The notes beneath the pieces were generated by a model. The model saw only the letters and a list, made by a program, of their open reading frames with translations, was not told the DNA's origin and made no database searches. Positions 16,091 to 24,585 of a stretch of DNA of 40,074 bases are shown piece after piece (the stretch's first letter is position 1; every line of letters begins with the position of its first letter). Where the stretch lies: the NCBI GenBank assembly GCA_934630735.1, contig CAKTWK010000018.1, positions 1-40,074 of the forward strand, given 5' to 3'. This stretch comes from an uncultured Collinsella sp. Lineage in GTDB: Bacteria; Actinomycetota; Coriobacteriia; Coriobacteriales; Coriobacteriaceae. Made by a program: the position numbers and the translations under genes.

Positions 16091-17704
16091 ATGGCCATCA
16101 TCAACAAGGGTATGTCCAGGCGTTCGTTCCTCGGCCTCACCGGCAGCGTCGCTGCTGTCGCAGGGCTTGGTCTCACCGGCTGCGGTGGCAACTCCAGCGA
16201 CGAGGGTTCCGCTTCCGGTTCCACCGATTCCGCCAACCGTGGCGGCGGCGTGATCACCGCTGGTTCCGCTTACGCTCCGTCCAGCTTCGATCCCGCCAGC
16301 ACCGGCTCCGCTGTGGGCCTGGGTGCTAACTGGCACGTCGTCGAGGGCCTCTACGGCATCGATTACCACGACTACAGCACCTTCAACGAGCTCGCCACCG
16401 ACGATCCCAAGTCTGTGGACGACACCACTTTCGAGGTCACCATCCGCAAGGGCGCCAAGTTCTCCGATGGCACCGAGGTCACCGCTGACGATGTCGTTGC
16501 CTCCTACACCGCTTGCGCCGCTTCCGCTACCTATGCTCCGTTCTTCCAGCCCTTCGAGTCCATCGAGGCCAAGGACGCCAGTACCGTGACGGTCAAGACC
16601 AAGGTTCCCAACTTCTCCCTGCTCAAGGATCGTCTGGCCATCGTCCGCGTTACCCCGGCCACCCAGACCGAGGAGGATCGCGCCAAGCAGCCGATCGGCT
16701 CCGGCCCCTGGATGTACGACTCTATCTCCGATACCGAGATCACCCTGGTTCCCAACCCCGAGTACAACGGTGAGTATGCTGCCGAGGATAAGAAGATCCA
16801 GTACAGCATCCTGACCGACCCCACCGCTCGCGTTACCGCTCAGCAGGAGGGCTCCACGCTCGTTATGGAGCTCGTTACCGCTGACGCCGTCGACCAGCTC
16901 GAGAGCGCCGGCTGCAAGATCGATAACGTTCAGGGTTTCGGCACCCGCTTCATCATGTTCAACGTCGCCAAGGAGCCTTGGAACAACGTCAAGGTCCGTC
17001 AGGCTGTCATGTATGCGCTCGACACCGAGAAGATGGTCAGCAACACCTTCGCCGGCCTTGCCACCGCTGCCAGCTGCTACCTGCCCAAGAGCTTCACCAA
17101 TTATCATGAGGCTTCCACGGTGTACAAGACCGACGCCAAGAAGGCTAAGAAGCTCATCGAGGAGTCTGGCATCACCCCGGGTGCCATCACCCTGCGCACC
17201 ACCGACAACGAGCAGATTAAGGGCATGGCCGCCCAGGTCAAGAACGACCTCGACGCTCTCGGCTTCGATGTGACCATCCAGACCGATACCTCGCCGGCCA
17301 CCTACGCTGCCATCGACGGCGGCGAGGCCTACGATATCCTCCTTGCCCCTGGCGATCCTTCCTGCTTCGGCGCCGACCCCGACCTGCTGCTCAACTGGTG
17401 GTACGGCGACAACGTCTGGATGCAGACCCGTTGCCCGTGGAAGGAGTCCGCTGAGTGGCAGAAGCTCCACAGTCTCATGGACGAGGCTCTTGCCGCCGAG
17501 GGCGACGAGCAGCAGAAGAAGTGGAACGAGTGCTTCGACATCATTGCCGACAACGCCGTTCTGTACCCCGTTGTCCACGTCAAGACCGTCTCCGCTTCCT
17601 GGGACGATCCGTCCACTGCGCCCAACGGCGAGGCCCTCGATGGCTTCAAGGGCATCGGCACGACGAGCATGTCCTTCAGGGGCGTTGCGACCGTCAAGGC
17701 GTAA
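16091..17704 (+). CDS. ABC transporter substrate-binding lipoprotein, probably for sialic acid
   Basis: Extracytoplasmic solute-binding protein of family 5 (DppA/OppA/NikA/SatA). The 537-residue product has a signal peptide with a twin-arginine motif (SRRSFLG, RR at 10-11) and a lipobox ending in Cys31 (GLTGC), followed by a Gly/Ser-rich linker. The mature part has the family motif RKGAKFSDGTEVTADDVV (about residues 120-135) and VRQAVMYALDTEKM. ATG 16091 has AGGAG 5 bases upstream. It heads an ABC operon whose layout (binding protein, permease, fused permease-ATPase, ATPase) matches the SatABCD/SiaEFGI sialic-acid transporters as I know them, and nan-type catabolic genes follow. The substrate is an inference from context; peptides remain possible. 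Confidence 0.85.
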   Translation: MAIINKGMSRRSFLGLTGSVAAVAGLGLTGCGGNSSDEGSASGSTDSANRGGGVITAGSAYAPSSFDPASTGSAVGLGANWHVVEGLYGIDYHDYSTFNELATDDPKSVDDTTFEVTIRKGAKFSDGTEVTADDVVASYTACAASATYAPFFQPFESIEAKDASTVTVKTKVPNFSLLKDRLAIVRVTPATQTEEDRAKQPIGSGPWMYDSISDTEITLVPNPEYNGEYAAEDKKIQYSILTDPTARVTAQQEGSTLVMELVTADAVDQLESAGCKIDNVQGFGTRFIMFNVAKEPWNNVKVRQAVMYALDTEKMVSNTFAGLATAASCYLPKSFTNYHEASTVYKTDAKKAKKLIEESGITPGAITLRTTDNEQIKGMAAQVKNDLDALGFDVTIQTDTSPATYAAIDGGEAYDILLAPGDPSCFGADPDLLLNWWYGDNVWMQTRCPWKESAEWQKLHSLMDEALAAEGDEQQKKWNECFDIIADNAVLYPVVHVKTVSASWDDPSTAPNGEALDGFKGIGTTSMSFRGVATVKA

Positions 17705-17819
17705 GACTCGCTTGAGTCTGTATGCAGGATGTCGGTCGTTGGGACCGTATCCTCATAGTTGAAACAAAGACCCGGGCGGCAACGATGTCGCTCGGGTCTT
17801 GTAATGAGTATCCGTACTC
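17704..17819 (+). promoter_or_regulatory. Series of intercistronic hairpins after the binding-protein gene
   Basis: Four hairpins lie in a row: AGACTC/GAGTCT (17704-17719), CGGTC/GACCG (17733-17747), a 14-bp stem with two wobbles (17767-17780 with 17787-17800, loop AACGAT), and GAGTA/TACTC (17806-17819). None is followed by a T run. This fits partial termination or 3'-end protection that raises binding-protein mRNA above permease mRNA. Confidence 0.55.
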
Positions 17820-17861
17820 ATATACCAGTTGGTCCTACCGACAAAAGAAAGGGGAGAGAAC

Positions 17862-18818
17862 GTGAACAACTTGCTACGTTTGATTGGAAGGCGTCTTGTG
17901 GCGCTGCCGATCATGGCATTGGGCGTCACCGTCCTGGTGTTCTTCCTTATGTCGTTCTCCAAGACCGACCCCGCCTACACGGCGTTGGGTGACGGTGCCT
18001 CGCCCGAGGCGGTTGCCGAGTACCATGAGAAGTATGGTCTGGACGACCCCTGGCCCGTGCGCTACGTGCGCTATATGGGCGATTTGATCCATGGCGACAT
18101 GGGCACCTATGGTGCTGCTCGCAACTCCGTTGCCAAGCGCATCTCCACGGCCCTGCCCGTCACGATGCAGCTGACCTTCATCGGTCTTGCCATCGGTGCG
18201 GTCGTTTCGTTTTTGCTCGGCGTCATCGCGGCACTGTATCGCGACAAATGGCCGGACCAAGTGATCCGCGTCTTTTCCATCGCCGGCTTGGCAACCCCGT
18301 CGTTCTGGCTTGCCGTTCTGTTGATCCTGCTGTTCTCTTCCTACCTTAAGGTGCTCCCGGCATCGGGTGCTCTGCCTCACTTCACCACGAATCCGGTTGG
18401 CTATCTGGGACGTATGATCATGCCCGCTATCGCCTTGGCATTTCCGCTGACGGGCCAGATGACTCGTATCGTGCGTACCGCCATGGTCGAGGAGCTCGAC
18501 AAGGACTATGTCCGTATGGCTCGCGGCGCCGGCGTTCCCGAGAAGGTTGTCGTCGGCATCAACGTTCTTCGCAATGCGCTGATCACCCCGGTCACCACCC
18601 TCGGTCTTAAGATCGGTTACCTCATGGGCGGCGCCGTCGTCATCGAGGTTATCTTCAACCTCCCCGGCATGGGCACCGCGATTCTGCAGGGCGTTCAGGG
18701 CAACGAGGCGAACCTGGTTCAGGGCGTCGTTATCGTCGTTGCTCTTGCCTTCATCATCATCAACATCGTGGTTGACATGCTCTACCTGCTCATCAACCCG
18801 CGCATCAGGACGGTGTAG
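17862..18818 (+). CDS. ABC transporter permease, DppB family
   Basis: First membrane subunit of the presumed sialic-acid importer. The 318-residue protein begins with RLIGRRLVALPIMALGVTVLVFFLMSF (first helix), as in DppB/OppB proteins. It has about six membrane segments and the EAA-type coupling loop RMARGAGVPEKVVVGINVLRNALITP (about residues 215-240). GTG 17862 is chosen because AAAGGGGAGA lies about 6 bases upstream; an upstream ATG at 17829 in frame lacks a ribosome site. It stops 3 bases before the fused permease-ATPase gene. Confidence 0.9.
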   Translation: MNNLLRLIGRRLVALPIMALGVTVLVFFLMSFSKTDPAYTALGDGASPEAVAEYHEKYGLDDPWPVRYVRYMGDLIHGDMGTYGAARNSVAKRISTALPVTMQLTFIGLAIGAVVSFLLGVIAALYRDKWPDQVIRVFSIAGLATPSFWLAVLLILLFSSYLKVLPASGALPHFTTNPVGYLGRMIMPAIALAFPLTGQMTRIVRTAMVEELDKDYVRMARGAGVPEKVVVGINVLRNALITPVTTLGLKIGYLMGGAVVIEVIFNLPGMGTAILQGVQGNEANLVQGVVIVVALAFIIINIVVDMLYLLINPRIRTV

Positions 18819-18821
18819 ATT

Positions 18822-20837
18822 ATGGTAAAGATTCGAGAGAAGCAAACCGAGCAGCTCGAGAAGGCTGCCTCCAAGGGGCTCAAGCTCGGTGGCTGGAAGA
18901 AGATGACGCTGTCTTCTAAGATTGCCGCCGTCGTGCTGGTGCTGGTCGCCCTGACTGCGATTCTGGCGCCCCTTCTTGCCCCCTATAGCCCGGTCGAGAT
19001 CTTTACGGCTCGCCAGGCTCCCGGCAACGGATTTATCTTCGGTACCGACGATAAGGGTCGCGATATTCTGTCGCGTATGCTCTACGGTGGTCGTTACTCG
19101 CTGATTATCGGCTTTGGCGCCACTGCCATGGCTCTGGTCTGCGGCTCGGTCGTGGGCGCCCTTGCAGCGGTTTCGCGCAAGGCCGTCTCCGAGACGATCA
19201 TGCGTATCTTGGACATCATCATGTCCATCCCGGGCATCGCCCTCGCGGCCGTCTTCGTCTCCATCCTGGGCAACTCCGTGCCGTCGATCATCTTCGCCAT
19301 CGGCTTTATGTACACTCCGCAGATTGCCCGTATCGTGCGCGCCAACATCGTGTCCGAGTACGGCGAGGACTATGTCCGCGCGGTCATCGTTTCCGGCGCC
19401 AAGGCTCCGTGGATTTTGATCAAGCATGTTCTGCGTAACTGCATCGCCCCGATCATGGTCTTCACCGTTACCCTGGTCGCCGACGCCATCATCTTCGAGG
19501 CCTCGCTGACCTTCATCGGCGCTGGTATCCAGGAGCCCACCGCTACCTGGGGCAACATCCTCGCCGACGCCCGCGGCGGCGTGCTCGCCGGCCGTTGGTG
19601 GCAGGCACTGTTCCCGGGCCTGGCCATCATGATCACCTGCCTGGCGCTCAACATCCTCTCCGAGGGCATTACCGACGCCATGGCCGCTGCTCCCTCCGCC
19701 GCCCTGGATCCGACCGATTCCTCCAAGCGCCGCGAGGCCGACCTGCTGGTCTCCGACCCCGTTCGCGCCTATAAGGAGCAAGCCCAGTCCCTCTCCGCTC
19801 GTCTTGGCGCCCTGCGCGATGTCGAGCTCAAGCGTGACGATCGCCATGTGCCCGACGAGTCTGTCGAACCGATCCTTTCGGTCCGCGATTTCTGCATCCA
19901 GTTTGAGCACCACGGCGATATCAACGTCGTCGACCATGTCAACTTTGACGTCCGTCCTGGCCAGACTATGGGCCTGGTGGGCGAGTCCGGTTGCGGTAAG
20001 TCCATCACCACGCTGGCCATCATGGGCCTGACCGATGAGGACGAGCACCTTTCCGGCGAGGTCCTCTGGGAGGGCCGCGACCTGCTCAAGATGAGCAAGA
20101 AGGAGTGGTTCGGCCTGCGCGGTACCGATATCGCTATGGTCTATCAGGACGCCCTGTCCTCGCTCAACCCCTCCATGCTCATCTCTGCCCAGATGAAGCA
20201 GCTCACCAAGCGCGGCGGTACCCGCAGCGCCGAGGAACTCCTGGAGCTCGTGGGCCTCGACCCCAAGCGTACGCTCGAGAGCTACCCGCATGAGCTTTCC
20301 GGTGGCCAGCGTCAGCGTGTCCTGATCGCTATGGCCCTTACCCGCGACCCCAAGCTGGTCATCTGCGACGAGCCCACGACCGCTCTGGACGTTACCGTCC
20401 AGAAGCAGGTCATCAAGCTGCTCAACGACCTTCAGGCCAAGCTCGGCTTTGCCATGATCTTCGTCTCGCATGACCTGGCGCTGGTCGCCGAGGTCGCCCA
20501 TAACATCACGGTTATGTACGCCGGTCAGGTTATCGAGCAGGCGCCCACCAAGGAGCTGCTCACTAACCCGATCCACGAGTACACCCGCGGTCTTCTGGGC
20601 TCCGTTCTGTCCATCGAGAGCGGTTCGGGCCGTCTGCACCAGGTACCCGGCGCCGTTCCGAGCCCGCGCGATTTCCCCAAGGGCGATCGCTTCGCGCCTC
20701 GCTCGAGCCATCCGCGCATTGGCCTGGACACCCGTCCGGTCTTCAAGCGCGTGCCCGGCACCGAGCACTTCTATTCCGAGCTCCCCGACGAGGTGCTCAA
20801 GGCAAATGGTTTGACCCCTCACGCGGAGGTGATGTAG
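18822..20837 (+). CDS. Fused ABC permease (DppC-like) and ATPase (DppD-like)
   Basis: A single 671-residue polypeptide joins two subunits that are normally separate. Residues about 1-290 are a DppC-type permease: N-terminal helix, GTDDKGRDILSRMLYGGRYSL, a coupling loop around GAKAPWILIKHVLRNCIAP, and a final helix before SEGITDAM. After a linker of about 60 charged residues comes an ABC ATPase: Walker A GESGCGKS at 387-394, Q-loop AMVYQDALSSLNP, signature LSGGQRQRV, Walker B VICDEPTTALD, and a switch histidine in FVSHD. The C-terminal OPP region is also present. There is no stop or frameshift at the joint. ATG 18822 is 3 bases after the previous stop. Such fusions are known in sialic-acid Sat/Sia transporters and some other actinobacterial Dpp systems. 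Confidence 0.92.
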   Translation: MVKIREKQTEQLEKAASKGLKLGGWKKMTLSSKIAAVVLVLVALTAILAPLLAPYSPVEIFTARQAPGNGFIFGTDDKGRDILSRMLYGGRYSLIIGFGATAMALVCGSVVGALAAVSRKAVSETIMRILDIIMSIPGIALAAVFVSILGNSVPSIIFAIGFMYTPQIARIVRANIVSEYGEDYVRAVIVSGAKAPWILIKHVLRNCIAPIMVFTVTLVADAIIFEASLTFIGAGIQEPTATWGNILADARGGVLAGRWWQALFPGLAIMITCLALNILSEGITDAMAAAPSAALDPTDSSKRREADLLVSDPVRAYKEQAQSLSARLGALRDVELKRDDRHVPDESVEPILSVRDFCIQFEHHGDINVVDHVNFDVRPGQTMGLVGESGCGKSITTLAIMGLTDEDEHLSGEVLWEGRDLLKMSKKEWFGLRGTDIAMVYQDALSSLNPSMLISAQMKQLTKRGGTRSAEELLELVGLDPKRTLESYPHELSGGQRQRVLIAMALTRDPKLVICDEPTTALDVTVQKQVIKLLNDLQAKLGFAMIFVSHDLALVAEVAHNITVMYAGQVIEQAPTKELLTNPIHEYTRGLLGSVLSIESGSGRLHQVPGAVPSPRDFPKGDRFAPRSSHPRIGLDTRPVFKRVPGTEHFYSELPDEVLKANGLTPHAEVM

Positions 20838-21665
20838 ATGAGCGAGACCGCAGTCAACGGCGTCGAGCCGATCATCTTCCTTGATGACGTCCACGTCACC
20901 TTTAGGACCCGTACCGGCTCGATTCTGCACCCCAACCTGGTTCACGCCGTCCAGGGTGTAACGATTAAGCTCATGCCCGGTCAGACGATCGGCATCGTCG
21001 GCGAGTCCGGTTGCGGAAAGTCCACCACCGCTAACGTCATGTGCGGCCTGCAGGCCCCAACGAGCGGCAAGGTCTACTTTAAGGGCAAGGACGTTACCAA
21101 ACGTACCGCCGAGGACCGTCGCCACATGGGTCGCGTCATCTCGGTCGTGTTCCAGAACCCGGCCACGGCGCTCAATCCCCGCATGGTCGTTCGCGAGCAG
21201 CTGCTCGACCCCATGCGCGTCCACAACCTGGGTACCGAGGCCGAGCAGGAGAAGCGCGTCAAGGAGCTCCTGGAGCTCACCGGTCTGCCCAGCTCTGCCG
21301 CCGAGGTTCTTCCCGGCCAGCTTTCGGGCGGCCAGCGCCAGCGCGTCGCAATTGCCCGTGCCCTGTCGTTGAACCCCGATGCCATCATCGCCGACGAGCC
21401 CACCTCGGCTCTGGACGTTTCGGTCCGCGCGCAGATTCTGAACCTGCTGACCGACCTTAAGAAGGAGCTCGGCCTGGCCATGGTGTTCATCAGCCATGAC
21501 ATCCAGACGGTCCGCTATATCTCTGACGACATCATCGTTATGAATGGCGGCAAGATCGTCGAGCAGGGCGAGGCCAAGCAGGTCTTCCAGCACCCTCAGG
21601 ACCCCTACACCAAGATGCTGCTCGGTGCTGCGCCGTCGCTGCTGCATCCCAAGCTCGGCGAGTAG
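20838..21665 (+). CDS. ABC transporter ATP-binding protein, DppF family
   Basis: Second nucleotide-binding subunit of the importer, pairing with the ATPase half of the fused protein. The 275-residue product has Walker [10 protein letters not shown] near 55-63, Q-loop VVFQNPATALNPRM, signature [15 protein letters not shown], Walker B IIADEPTSALD and switch histidine in FISHD. It lacks the long Cys-rich OPP C-terminus of many DppF proteins, ending soon after DPYTKMLLGA. ATG 20838 abuts the TAG of the preceding gene. A strong hairpin (21682-21709) follows. Confidence 0.92.
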   Translation: MSETAVNGVEPIIFLDDVHVTFRTRTGSILHPNLVHAVQGVTIKLMPGQTIGIVGESGCGKSTTANVMCGLQAPTSGKVYFKGKDVTKRTAEDRRHMGRVISVVFQNPATALNPRMVVREQLLDPMRVHNLGTEAEQEKRVKELLELTGLPSSAAEVLPGQLSGGQRQRVAIARALSLNPDAIIADEPTSALDVSVRAQILNLLTDLKKELGLAMVFISHDIQTVRYISDDIIVMNGGKIVEQGEAKQVFQHPQDPYTKMLLGAAPSLLHPKLGE

Positions 21666-21681
21666 CCTCGCTTTCCCTCCC

Positions 21682-21709
21682 GTGCGCCCGGTTCCCTTGC
21701 CGGGCGCAC
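21682..21709 (+). terminator. Strong hairpin after the transporter genes
   Basis: GTGCGCCCGG (21682-21691) pairs perfectly with CCGGGCGCAC (21700-21709) around an 8-base loop. No T run follows, so it may be a partial terminator or mRNA stabiliser between the transporter and the catabolic genes. Confidence 0.55.
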
Positions 21710-21745
21710 CTCCGTTGCGATTTCGAAAGGTTGGGTTCACGAGCC

Positions 21746-22723
21746 ATGCCAAGTGCTCAGGAGCTACAACAGCAATTTGGTGGGTATCGGGGCGCCATGC
21801 CCCGTCCATCAGATTTCGATCTCTTTTGGAAGGACCGCATGGCCGAGGCCGACGCCGTCGGGCTTGACTATGCGATCGAGACGGCATCGGTCACCGATGC
21901 CGTGACCTGCCAGCTTTTCGACCTCTGGTATACCGGCATGTGTGGCGCTCGCCTGCATGCCAAGTACCTTAAACCCGTCTCGGACGAGCCCGTGCCATTG
22001 GTACTTCAGTTCCATGGGTATCCGGGTGCAAGCCGCAGCTGGTTTGAGCAGGCGTCGTTTGCGGGCATGGGCATGGCACTCATCGCCCTCGACTGCCCCG
22101 GCCAAGGAGGTCCCTCCGAGGACATTGGTGGATTTGAGGGCACAACGGTCGCGGGCCATATCGTCGCCGGTATCGACGGCGATCCGGCCAACCTCTACTA
22201 TGTCCGCTTGCACCAAGATATTCGCATCCTGTGCCGCATCGTTCGCGAGCTCGAGGGCATCGATCTTGCCCGTGTGTTTGTGAACGGCGCGTCGCAGGGC
22301 GGCGGTTTGGGCATTGCGACCTGTGCACTTAACAGCGAGCTTATCAATCGCGCCGCCATCCTCTATCCCTTCCTGTCGGATTTCCGCCTGGTCTGGGATT
22401 TGGATGCCGACGACATTGCCTACGAGGGCCTGCGCTATTGGTCTCGCTGGTTTGACGAGGACTCGACTCGTATCGACGAAGCCTATGCCAAGCTGGCGTA
22501 CTTCGATTCCAAGAACTTTGCCCCTATGGTCAAATGCCCCGTGCTGTTTGGCACCGGCACAGCCGATACCGTCTGTCCGCCAGCGACGCAGTTTGCGGTC
22601 TATAACAACCTGACCTGTGAAAAGCGTCATGAGTTCTTTGAAGGCTTTGGCCACGAGGAGATTCAGGATTTTGACGATCTGATCATTCCGTTTTTCTGCA
22701 AGGGAGGGGAGGCTCATGTCTAA
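21746..22723 (+). CDS. Acetylxylan-esterase (AXE1)-family acetylesterase, possible sialate O-acetylesterase
   Basis: Alpha/beta-hydrolase of the AXE1/cephalosporin-C-deacetylase family. The 325-residue product has the family N-terminus (RPSDFDLFWKDRMAEAD), VPLVLQFHGYPGASRSW near residue 90, and a nucleophile serine in NGASQGGGLG. The acid Asp is in GTADTVCPP and the catalytic His in FGHEEIQDF. No signal peptide, so it is cytosolic. AXE1-type esterases occur in sialic-acid loci of some Firmicutes, so removal of O-acetyl groups from imported sialic acid is a fair inference; other acetylated sugars are possible. Start choice is weak: ATG 21746 fits the family N-terminus, but the nearest purine-rich site (GAAAGG) is 15 bases upstream. 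It overlaps the next gene by 8 bases. Confidence 0.82.
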   Translation: MPSAQELQQQFGGYRGAMPRPSDFDLFWKDRMAEADAVGLDYAIETASVTDAVTCQLFDLWYTGMCGARLHAKYLKPVSDEPVPLVLQFHGYPGASRSWFEQASFAGMGMALIALDCPGQGGPSEDIGGFEGTTVAGHIVAGIDGDPANLYYVRLHQDIRILCRIVRELEGIDLARVFVNGASQGGGLGIATCALNSELINRAAILYPFLSDFRLVWDLDADDIAYEGLRYWSRWFDEDSTRIDEAYAKLAYFDSKNFAPMVKCPVLFGTGTADTVCPPATQFAVYNNLTCEKRHEFFEGFGHEEIQDFDDLIIPFFCKGGEAHV

Positions 22724-23567
22724 GTGCGAGAGCAATGTCAATGAGCTGATTGTCTCCGACCTTGTGGGGATTCCCGGAACGGTCTCGTCAAGGCTCGCTG
22801 ATTTCCGGGATTGGCGCGGTGATGCTTCTGCGGATGTTTCCGAATTAGAGATAGCCGCTTCGGACCTTGAGGTTTGCGGGCCGAGTATTACGGCAATCGA
22901 TTTCGCCAATCCGTATGCCCGCTACTCCGAGGTTTCCTTTGAGCTTGGTGGCGATGTGGTCCACGCACGTTTGATCGAGCCTGCCGGTCGCGCCCGAGCA
23001 TCCGAGCTTGTGCCGCTATGTCTGATGTTTCACGACATCGACCGACCCGTGCGGGGATGGCATCACATGACGAGGTTTGCGGCCATGGGATATGCCATGC
23101 TTGCGCTGGACGATGAGGCGATTGGATCCAGCGAGCTGCAGCAGGGGATTGCCTCTCCTGCTTTTGTCAAGCGCGTCCGTTGGGGTTGCGCGATGGCGAA
23201 GGTGGCGCGCAATCTTGATGGCGTGGACCCCGACCGCATCTTTGCATGGGGCGAGGGCCTTGGCGGCGGAGTCGCGCTGGCGGTTTCTGCTCTGGACGAG
23301 CGGGGCCTCGCCTGCACGGCGGTTGCCAATCCAATTCCCGGTGGCCTCGAGGCGTTGTCGTCTCGGGTGCGTGGATCGGTGCTCATGGGCACATCGCTCA
23401 TGGATGCCGTGAGTGATCCCAAGGGCCAGTTTGCCGTATTCAACGGTCTTGAGTGTGACCGGAGGCATATCATCTATGCCAAATACGCTCATGAGCGCAT
23501 CAACGCGTTCGAAAACGAAGTCATCGACTTTTTTAACCAAACGTTCTACCCGTGTTCTTTGGCCTAG
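22716..23567 (+). CDS. AXE1-like paralogue lacking the catalytic serine (probable pseudoenzyme)
   Basis: The 283-residue product aligns by eye with the upstream esterase: VPLCLMFHDIDRPVRGWHHMTRFAAMGYAMLALDDE with its VPLVLQFHGYPGASRSW region, RIFAWGEGLGGG with RVFVNGASQGGG, and KGQFAVFNGLECDRRHIIYAKYAHERI with TQFAVYNNLTCEKRHEFFEGFGHEEI. The nucleophile elbow G-A-S-Q-G has become G-E-G-L-G, so the serine is lost; the HG of the oxyanion region has become HD. The histidine is kept. The frame is intact, so this is not a decayed pseudogene. It overlaps the active esterase by 8 bases, suggesting coupled translation and possibly a heteromeric partner or sugar-binding role (inference). Confidence 0.75.
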   Translation: MSKCESNVNELIVSDLVGIPGTVSSRLADFRDWRGDASADVSELEIAASDLEVCGPSITAIDFANPYARYSEVSFELGGDVVHARLIEPAGRARASELVPLCLMFHDIDRPVRGWHHMTRFAAMGYAMLALDDEAIGSSELQQGIASPAFVKRVRWGCAMAKVARNLDGVDPDRIFAWGEGLGGGVALAVSALDERGLACTAVANPIPGGLEALSSRVRGSVLMGTSLMDAVSDPKGQFAVFNGLECDRRHIIYAKYAHERINAFENEVIDFFNQTFYPCSLA

Positions 23568-23635
23568 ACGGCCTGGACACTGCCAACAAGAGTGGGTGGC
23601 ATAGGGCCGCCCGCCAGACAACTAAGGAGATTCTT

Positions 23636-24556
23636 GTGGCAACTCAGAAATTCACCGGCGTTATCCCTCCCGTCGTTGTTCCCGATACCGAAGACCACCA
23701 GCTCGACGTTGCCTCCTTTGAGCGCAGCATCAACCGCATGATCGATGCCGGCGTCGATGGCCTGTTCTTCCTGGGCTCTTCGGGCGAGGTCGTTTTCTCC
23801 ACCGATGAGCGTCGTCGCCAGATCATCGCCGAGGCCGTTCGTATCGTCGACCACCGCGTGCCCGTCCTGGTCGGCATCATCGATACTGAGACCGAGCGCA
23901 TGATCGAGCACGGTAAGGTCGCTCAGGAGCTGGGCGCCGATGCGCTTGTCGCCACCTGCCCGTTCTATGCCCTGCAGGGCATGACCGAGGTCGAGGAGCA
24001 CTTCCGCATCCTGCACGAGGAGCTCGACCTGCCCATCTTTGCCTATGACATTCCCGTCTGCGTTCACACCAAGCTCCCCTGGAAGCTCCTTGCCAAGCTC
24101 GGCGCCGAGGGCGTCCTTGCTGGCGTCAAGGATTCCTCGGGTGATGACATCTCGTTCCGCTATCTCGTTCAGGAGAACGAGAAGAACGGCCATCCGATGA
24201 GCATCCTCACCGGTCACGAGGTTGTTGTCGACGGCGCTTACCTCGGTGGCGCCGACGGTTCTGTCCCGGGCCTTGCCAACGTTGAGCCCGAGGGCTACGT
24301 GCGCCAGTGGAAGGCCGCTCAGGCCGGCGACTGGGCTACCGTCAAGGCCGAGCAGGATCGCCTCAATGAGATTTCGCACATCTGGGACGTCACCTCGGGC
24401 GTCCAGGGCTATGCCGGTGGCGTCGGCGCCTTCAAGACCGCTATGAACCTCATGGGCATCTTCGACAGCCCGACCATGCCGCGCCCAGTGAAGGCCATGA
24501 CCGGCGAGAACGTCGAGGCGATTAGGAAGGTCCTTCAGGACAACGGTCTCCTGTAA
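23636..24556 (+). CDS. nanA: Dihydrodipicolinate synthase/N-acetylneuraminate lyase family aldolase, probably NanA
   Basis: Class I aldolase (TIM barrel) predicted to split N-acetylneuraminate into N-acetylmannosamine and pyruvate. The 306-residue product has the pyruvate-carboxylate motif GSSGE (family G-[ST]-[ST]-GE), the tyrosine in FAYDIPVCVH and the Schiff-base lysine in GVKDSSGDD. Length is typical (about 290-310). The start is GTG 23636, with AAGGAG 6 bases upstream. Motifs do not separate NanA from DapA or other family members; the call rests on neighbours: transporter and esterase upstream, ROK kinase and NanE downstream. Other 2-keto acid aldolase activities remain possible. Confidence 0.78.
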   Translation: MATQKFTGVIPPVVVPDTEDHQLDVASFERSINRMIDAGVDGLFFLGSSGEVVFSTDERRRQIIAEAVRIVDHRVPVLVGIIDTETERMIEHGKVAQELGADALVATCPFYALQGMTEVEEHFRILHEELDLPIFAYDIPVCVHTKLPWKLLAKLGAEGVLAGVKDSSGDDISFRYLVQENEKNGHPMSILTGHEVVVDGAYLGGADGSVPGLANVEPEGYVRQWKAAQAGDWATVKAEQDRLNEISHIWDVTSGVQGYAGGVGAFKTAMNLMGIFDSPTMPRPVKAMTGENVEAIRKVLQDNGLL

Positions 24557-24585
24557 AGCTTCCCAGGCACCCGACCTCGCCGTTC

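Noticed and set aside
17874..21887. A 4-kb open frame antisense to the sialic-acid transporter genes
   Set aside because: It mirrors the strong codon bias of the sense genes, which avoids the codons giving antisense stops. Its translation is low-complexity and matches no family, and it spans four clearly real genes. The same explains long antisense frames at 16073-17578, 31656-33389, 34039-35706 and 37748-39253.
22716..23567. Calling the second esterase-like gene a decayed pseudogene
   Set aside because: The frame is full-length, overlaps its neighbour in the usual coupled manner and keeps normal codon use; only catalytic positions are changed.
23636..24556. Assigning the aldolase as DapA (lysine synthesis)
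   Set aside because: The family motifs do not decide, but the position between the esterases and ROK kinase-NanE favours N-acetylneuraminate lyase, and no lysine or diaminopimelate genes are near.
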